From assembly GCA_009760855.2 (NCBI GenBank), contig WPIO01000016.1, positions 1,941,001 through 2,005,000 of the forward strand: 64,000 bases of DNA, read 5' to 3'. The DNA is from Cristatella mucedo (Eukaryota; Bryozoa; Phylactolaemata; Cristatellidae). A model generated the notes under the pieces. That model saw only the letters and a program-made list of their open reading frames with translations, did no database searches and was not told the origin of the DNA. This document shows positions 50,306 to 64,000 of the stretch, piece by piece. Both the position numbers and the translations under genes were made by a program. Numbering within the stretch: position 1 is the first letter of the stretch; the number at the start of each line of letters is the position of its first letter.

Positions 50306-52040
50306 TTGGAGTGCCTGCAGTCGAGCCAGGGACATAGATTCATAGTACACAGCCTCTTTAAAGTAGCACAATCGAAACGGATCGCAGATGAGCCAAAAAG
50401 TAAAAGCCGTGCTTCGTCGCCGGCTAGAAAGAGCCTGCTTAAAACTTGATGGTCAACCGCAAAATGAACACCTCTTACCTCTTCTACGAACCGCAGCATA
50501 AAATAGCTACAATGCCAAGACCGCAAACCTCAGGCAGAAAGGTATCCCACAAATGACTGTCGCACCGGAAAGCTGGGCCGCTCAATCGATTTTCGGGTTA
50601 ATAGATCAACTCAAAAAGAGAGGTCTTATGCAGTCGTAGCGAACGTGGCAGTGTTCAGAATGGAGAGCATAGCGTGCTGGCGCTTTGCATGTATCGTACA
50701 CATCATGCGATCATAAGTAGGTGGTGGCAAATATGGAATGCGTGTAGCCAGCAGAACCATGGCAGAGCACATGATGGGGCCTCGCACTTAGTTCTTTGTG
50801 AGGGCCAGCATCCGGCCAGACGATCAGCCGAGGTGATACATCCTCTCCATGATATTAAAATAATAACATTGCAGATTTAACAGCCTCATTTACATAGCGG
50901 CGGTAGAACCTTAACGGACGGCTATCACCACCGCTTGCAGTTAAAAGATCCCCCACTGCAGGATTCAAACTAAAGACCTCAATCGTGAAGAGCGAGCGAA
51001 CCGCACCCCCTGGGCTTTCGCATCCTAGCTTGAAAAAACAGTCTATGCTTCGTCAATATACGCAGAAAGCAAGCAGACCAGCTAGGTAAGAAAGTGTGGG
51101 AGAAGAGGGGTGAGAACTAGAGAAAATTTCGGTTTCGTTTGACGTTAAAAATTAGCTTCGAGTACCGCCTTAGATCACAAAAATCGCTCTTGATGAAACT
51201 CTAGAAGTAGGTTTTATACGGTAAAAAAAGGCCGGACGCGGTAACTGACATACGATCGTCGAATTTTTGAATGATATCAACTAGGAGGCTCGCCGAAAAG
51301 GGGCGAGAGCGATCCGAGCAGCGGCCACTGCGGCAGGACACGGGCTGGTGGCCAACGCACGCACGCACGCACACGCAATCGGCTGACGTCGCGATTTCAA
51401 GGCAGAAAACGCACTTTAATAAACAATACAGATAACGCACTCCGCTTCAAAATGAAACGCGCGTAAGGTGAAGCAGGCAAGACAAGCGCGCACGCAAAGC
51501 TTGGATTAACCCTGCAGCAACGGCTGGAAAGGCTGGCGCGATGTTTATCACAGCTTCTACACGAAATGAAACGCCACTAAGAAGAAGCTGAGACGAGCAG
51601 CTCGCTATGAGAGTTACCTGTGAAACGTTTCTCTACACTGAAGCAGTTTTTGTCAACGACAAATACTACGAAAAATGCAGTCCCCGCTAGCGGGAAATCA
51701 AACACGGACGGCTCGCAAGAGCTGCGGATGCCCTTGTCCAGACGTAATGCGATACAGCTTCATTCCTACTCTAAAAAAAATGTATTATCCTAATTGTATT
51801 ACAAAATAAATTTATTTTGTAAATTAAAAGTCTTTTACCAATCTTTAAAGTTATGAAGGCTAAGTTTTTATTGTAATAGCTACGGCGGTACACGCACTGC
51901 GACTACTGCTTAGTAGCCAGAACGCTTATCATGGTTCGTATTTCGATCGGCTTCCAGCTGGAATACGCTAAAATGACGTTTGAATTGATCGCGAGTGCTA
52001 AGAAATCGTATTTAATAGGATATCTGCTCGTTTTCTGCAG
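50306..52040. promoter_or_regulatory. Divergent intergenic region between PRPF38B and PPIL3
   Basis: About 1.7 kb separates the PRPF38B start from the first visible PPIL3 exon. It must hold both 5' ends and the small first PPIL3 exon. It includes a SINE-1 fragment (50866-50995) and an A+T-rich stretch at 51771-51880. I could not place a TATA box or start site. Confidence 0.4.
50866..50995 (-). mobile_element. SINE-1 fragment in the PRPF38B/PPIL3 intergenic region
   Basis: CAGATTTAACAGCCTCATTT, CGGCTATCACCACCGCTTGC and CCCACTGCAGGATTCAAACT: diverged, 5' truncated, with weakened B-box (AGTTTGAATCCTG). Confidence 0.65.
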
Positions 52041-62509
<10,469 letters not shown>

Positions 62510-62854
62510 GTTTGTACTTGTATTTGCCTGCTTGCTCATCACCATGGTACTCATCATGCTGGTATGATGAGTACCATGTATCATGGTGATCCTTTTCGAT
62601 GGATGTTTGTACTGAACGAAAAGGATCATCCTTTTTGTTCAAGCACTGACCATGCCCATTGATGCCATGTGTTCAATAATCCAACGTAACCTCCTCACCA
62701 GTAGCGGCAGTGGTCATGCATCTGCTGCAATTTCCATTGCATTGCCGGTGTCTAAAAGAGGCCATTTTCTAGGTGTGATGCTGTTTCAGCTTTATATTTA
62801 GATTTTAGCTCTCAGATTAGCCATTCTGTTGTGGCTCTCTGGAACCAGATCACA

Positions 62855-64000
62855 GTAATAATACCTTTGTATAACACCCTCAGGGAACTTTTCTTAGGTG
62901 CCCTTTTTCTAGTTATTTCTTTCTAGGCACTTCACAGATACTGTAAAGGAAGCATGATCAAACTTAATATGGTTAAAGGTAGCATGCACATTTTCAACAT
63001 GTAAATGTGATTAGTGGTAGCATGCACGGTGTCAGCACAGCATAAGCACATAAAAACAGGTGTTTTAGTTACTTTTTAAATGTCGTCATGTCAGGGGACG
63101 TCATAACGTCAGTCGGGAGTGAGTTTCAGGCTTTAGGGGTATACCAACTAAAGGCACGGTCTGAAAAGGATTTAAGGTTGGTTAGAGGCATAGCTAAGCG
63201 ATTTGAGTAAGAAAAGTGAATGCTACAATGCCTAGCATGGTGGGAGAGTAGATCTGATAGATAGGCTGGAGCCAGAGAATAAATAGACCTAAAAGTGAGT
63301 GACGAAGTCGATACACTGCTTGACTGGGAGCCAGTGCATGTCGACAAGAAGTGATGTGATGTAGCAACTGTGAAACTCAACAGACAAGCCTAGCTTCAGA
63401 GTTTTGCACCAACTATAAACGCCCGATTTCACGGGCCGGTAAGCCAGCAAGTAATGAGTTACAGAAGTCAAGACAGGATGTCACGAGTGCATGGACCAGT
63501 TTAAATATATTATCCCTATCTAAACAAGCCACAATTTTAGCACGGTTATGTAGCTGAAAGTAGGCAGACTAGATTGGAGCTGATGTGGTCGTCTAATGAA
63601 AGGTCACTTTGGGAACAGGACACCTGGATTTCGTGCAGATTCAACAGGAAATATGCTGGCAGAGCCGATTTTGAGCATTAAGCTTTCCCATTTCTGAGTC
63701 GCTACTTTGTTTGCCCATAACTAGTAAGTAGGGAGTTATTATCATTCAATTTGAGAAAGTTTGCTGCTGTCTAAGTGAAGGTGTCGGCAATACATGCAGT
63801 CAGGGAGTTGAGAGAATTTGATGTGCTGGACGGTTGAGATGGATACAAGCATATGCTGTGGGTCATCTGCATAGAAGTGAAAGCCTAGATTGAGTTTGGC
63901 GATCACATCGGAAAGAGGGAGTATAAATTGTGAAAAGAAGCTGACCAAGCATAGAGCCCTGATGTACCCCATGCATACGCAGTTGTTTGGATGATCTTTG
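62855..64000 (-). mobile_element. LINE-A 3' half, minus strand, runs off the window
   Basis: The tail with TAATAATACC and AACACCCTCAGGGAACTT is at 62855-62950; upstream on minus come the 3'UTR, C-terminal domain and RT up to FHFYADDPQ near 63880. Many frameshifts. It lies downstream of the last visible PPIL3 exon. Confidence 0.85.

Overview
The window reads as nuclear DNA of an invertebrate metazoan. Three conserved animal genes are split by GT-AG introns. The rest is dominated by 5'-truncated LINEs of the CR1/L2 kind, tRNA-headed SINEs and very long microsatellites ((GA)n, (TC)n, (CA)n, (AT)n, (TCTG)n, GCC-type). I saw no bacterial-type operon, no CRISPR array and no phage module. I cannot name the phylum from sequence alone.

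Layout. From 1 to about 38.4 kb I recognise no host gene. The span is intergenic: fragments of two LINE families, two SINE families, microsatellites, GC-rich stretches and several hairpins. LINE-A ends in a (TAA)n tail; LINE-B ends in a pentanucleotide ACATT/ACATG tail. ATP6V1G, the V-ATPase G subunit, lies on + at 38963-41806 in three exons and gives a complete 115-residue protein. PRPF38B, the spliceosomal PRP38-family factor with an RS tail, lies on - from 50305 to 43730 in five exons; the spliced frame closes exactly at 506 residues. PPIL3, the spliceosomal cyclophilin, lies on + starting near 52 kb. Its exons at 52041-52209, 52430-52497 and 62391-62509 join in frame; the first and last coding exons were not found, and the 3' end lies beyond the window or was missed.

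PRPF38B and PPIL3 are head to head across about 1.7 kb, so two spliceosome-associated genes may share a divergent promoter region. ATP6V1G and PRPF38B are tail to tail. PPIL3 intron 3 (9.9 kb) is mostly LINE-A. It includes a nearly complete minus-strand copy split by a plus-strand copy, and each of these two has lost a different catalytic Asp of the reverse transcriptase.

The most useful second looks are: a perfect CLEAR-type E-box just upstream of the V-ATPase G start codon; the divergent splicing-gene pair; three successive PRPF38B introns with nearly the same unusual 5' splice site; a SINE family that carries the LINE-A tail; (TC)n arrays that appear to have grown inside LINE tails; and several long perfect hairpins, chiefly 42266-42339, 35376-35420 and 62538-62627. 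I found no convincing undescribed multi-gene system.
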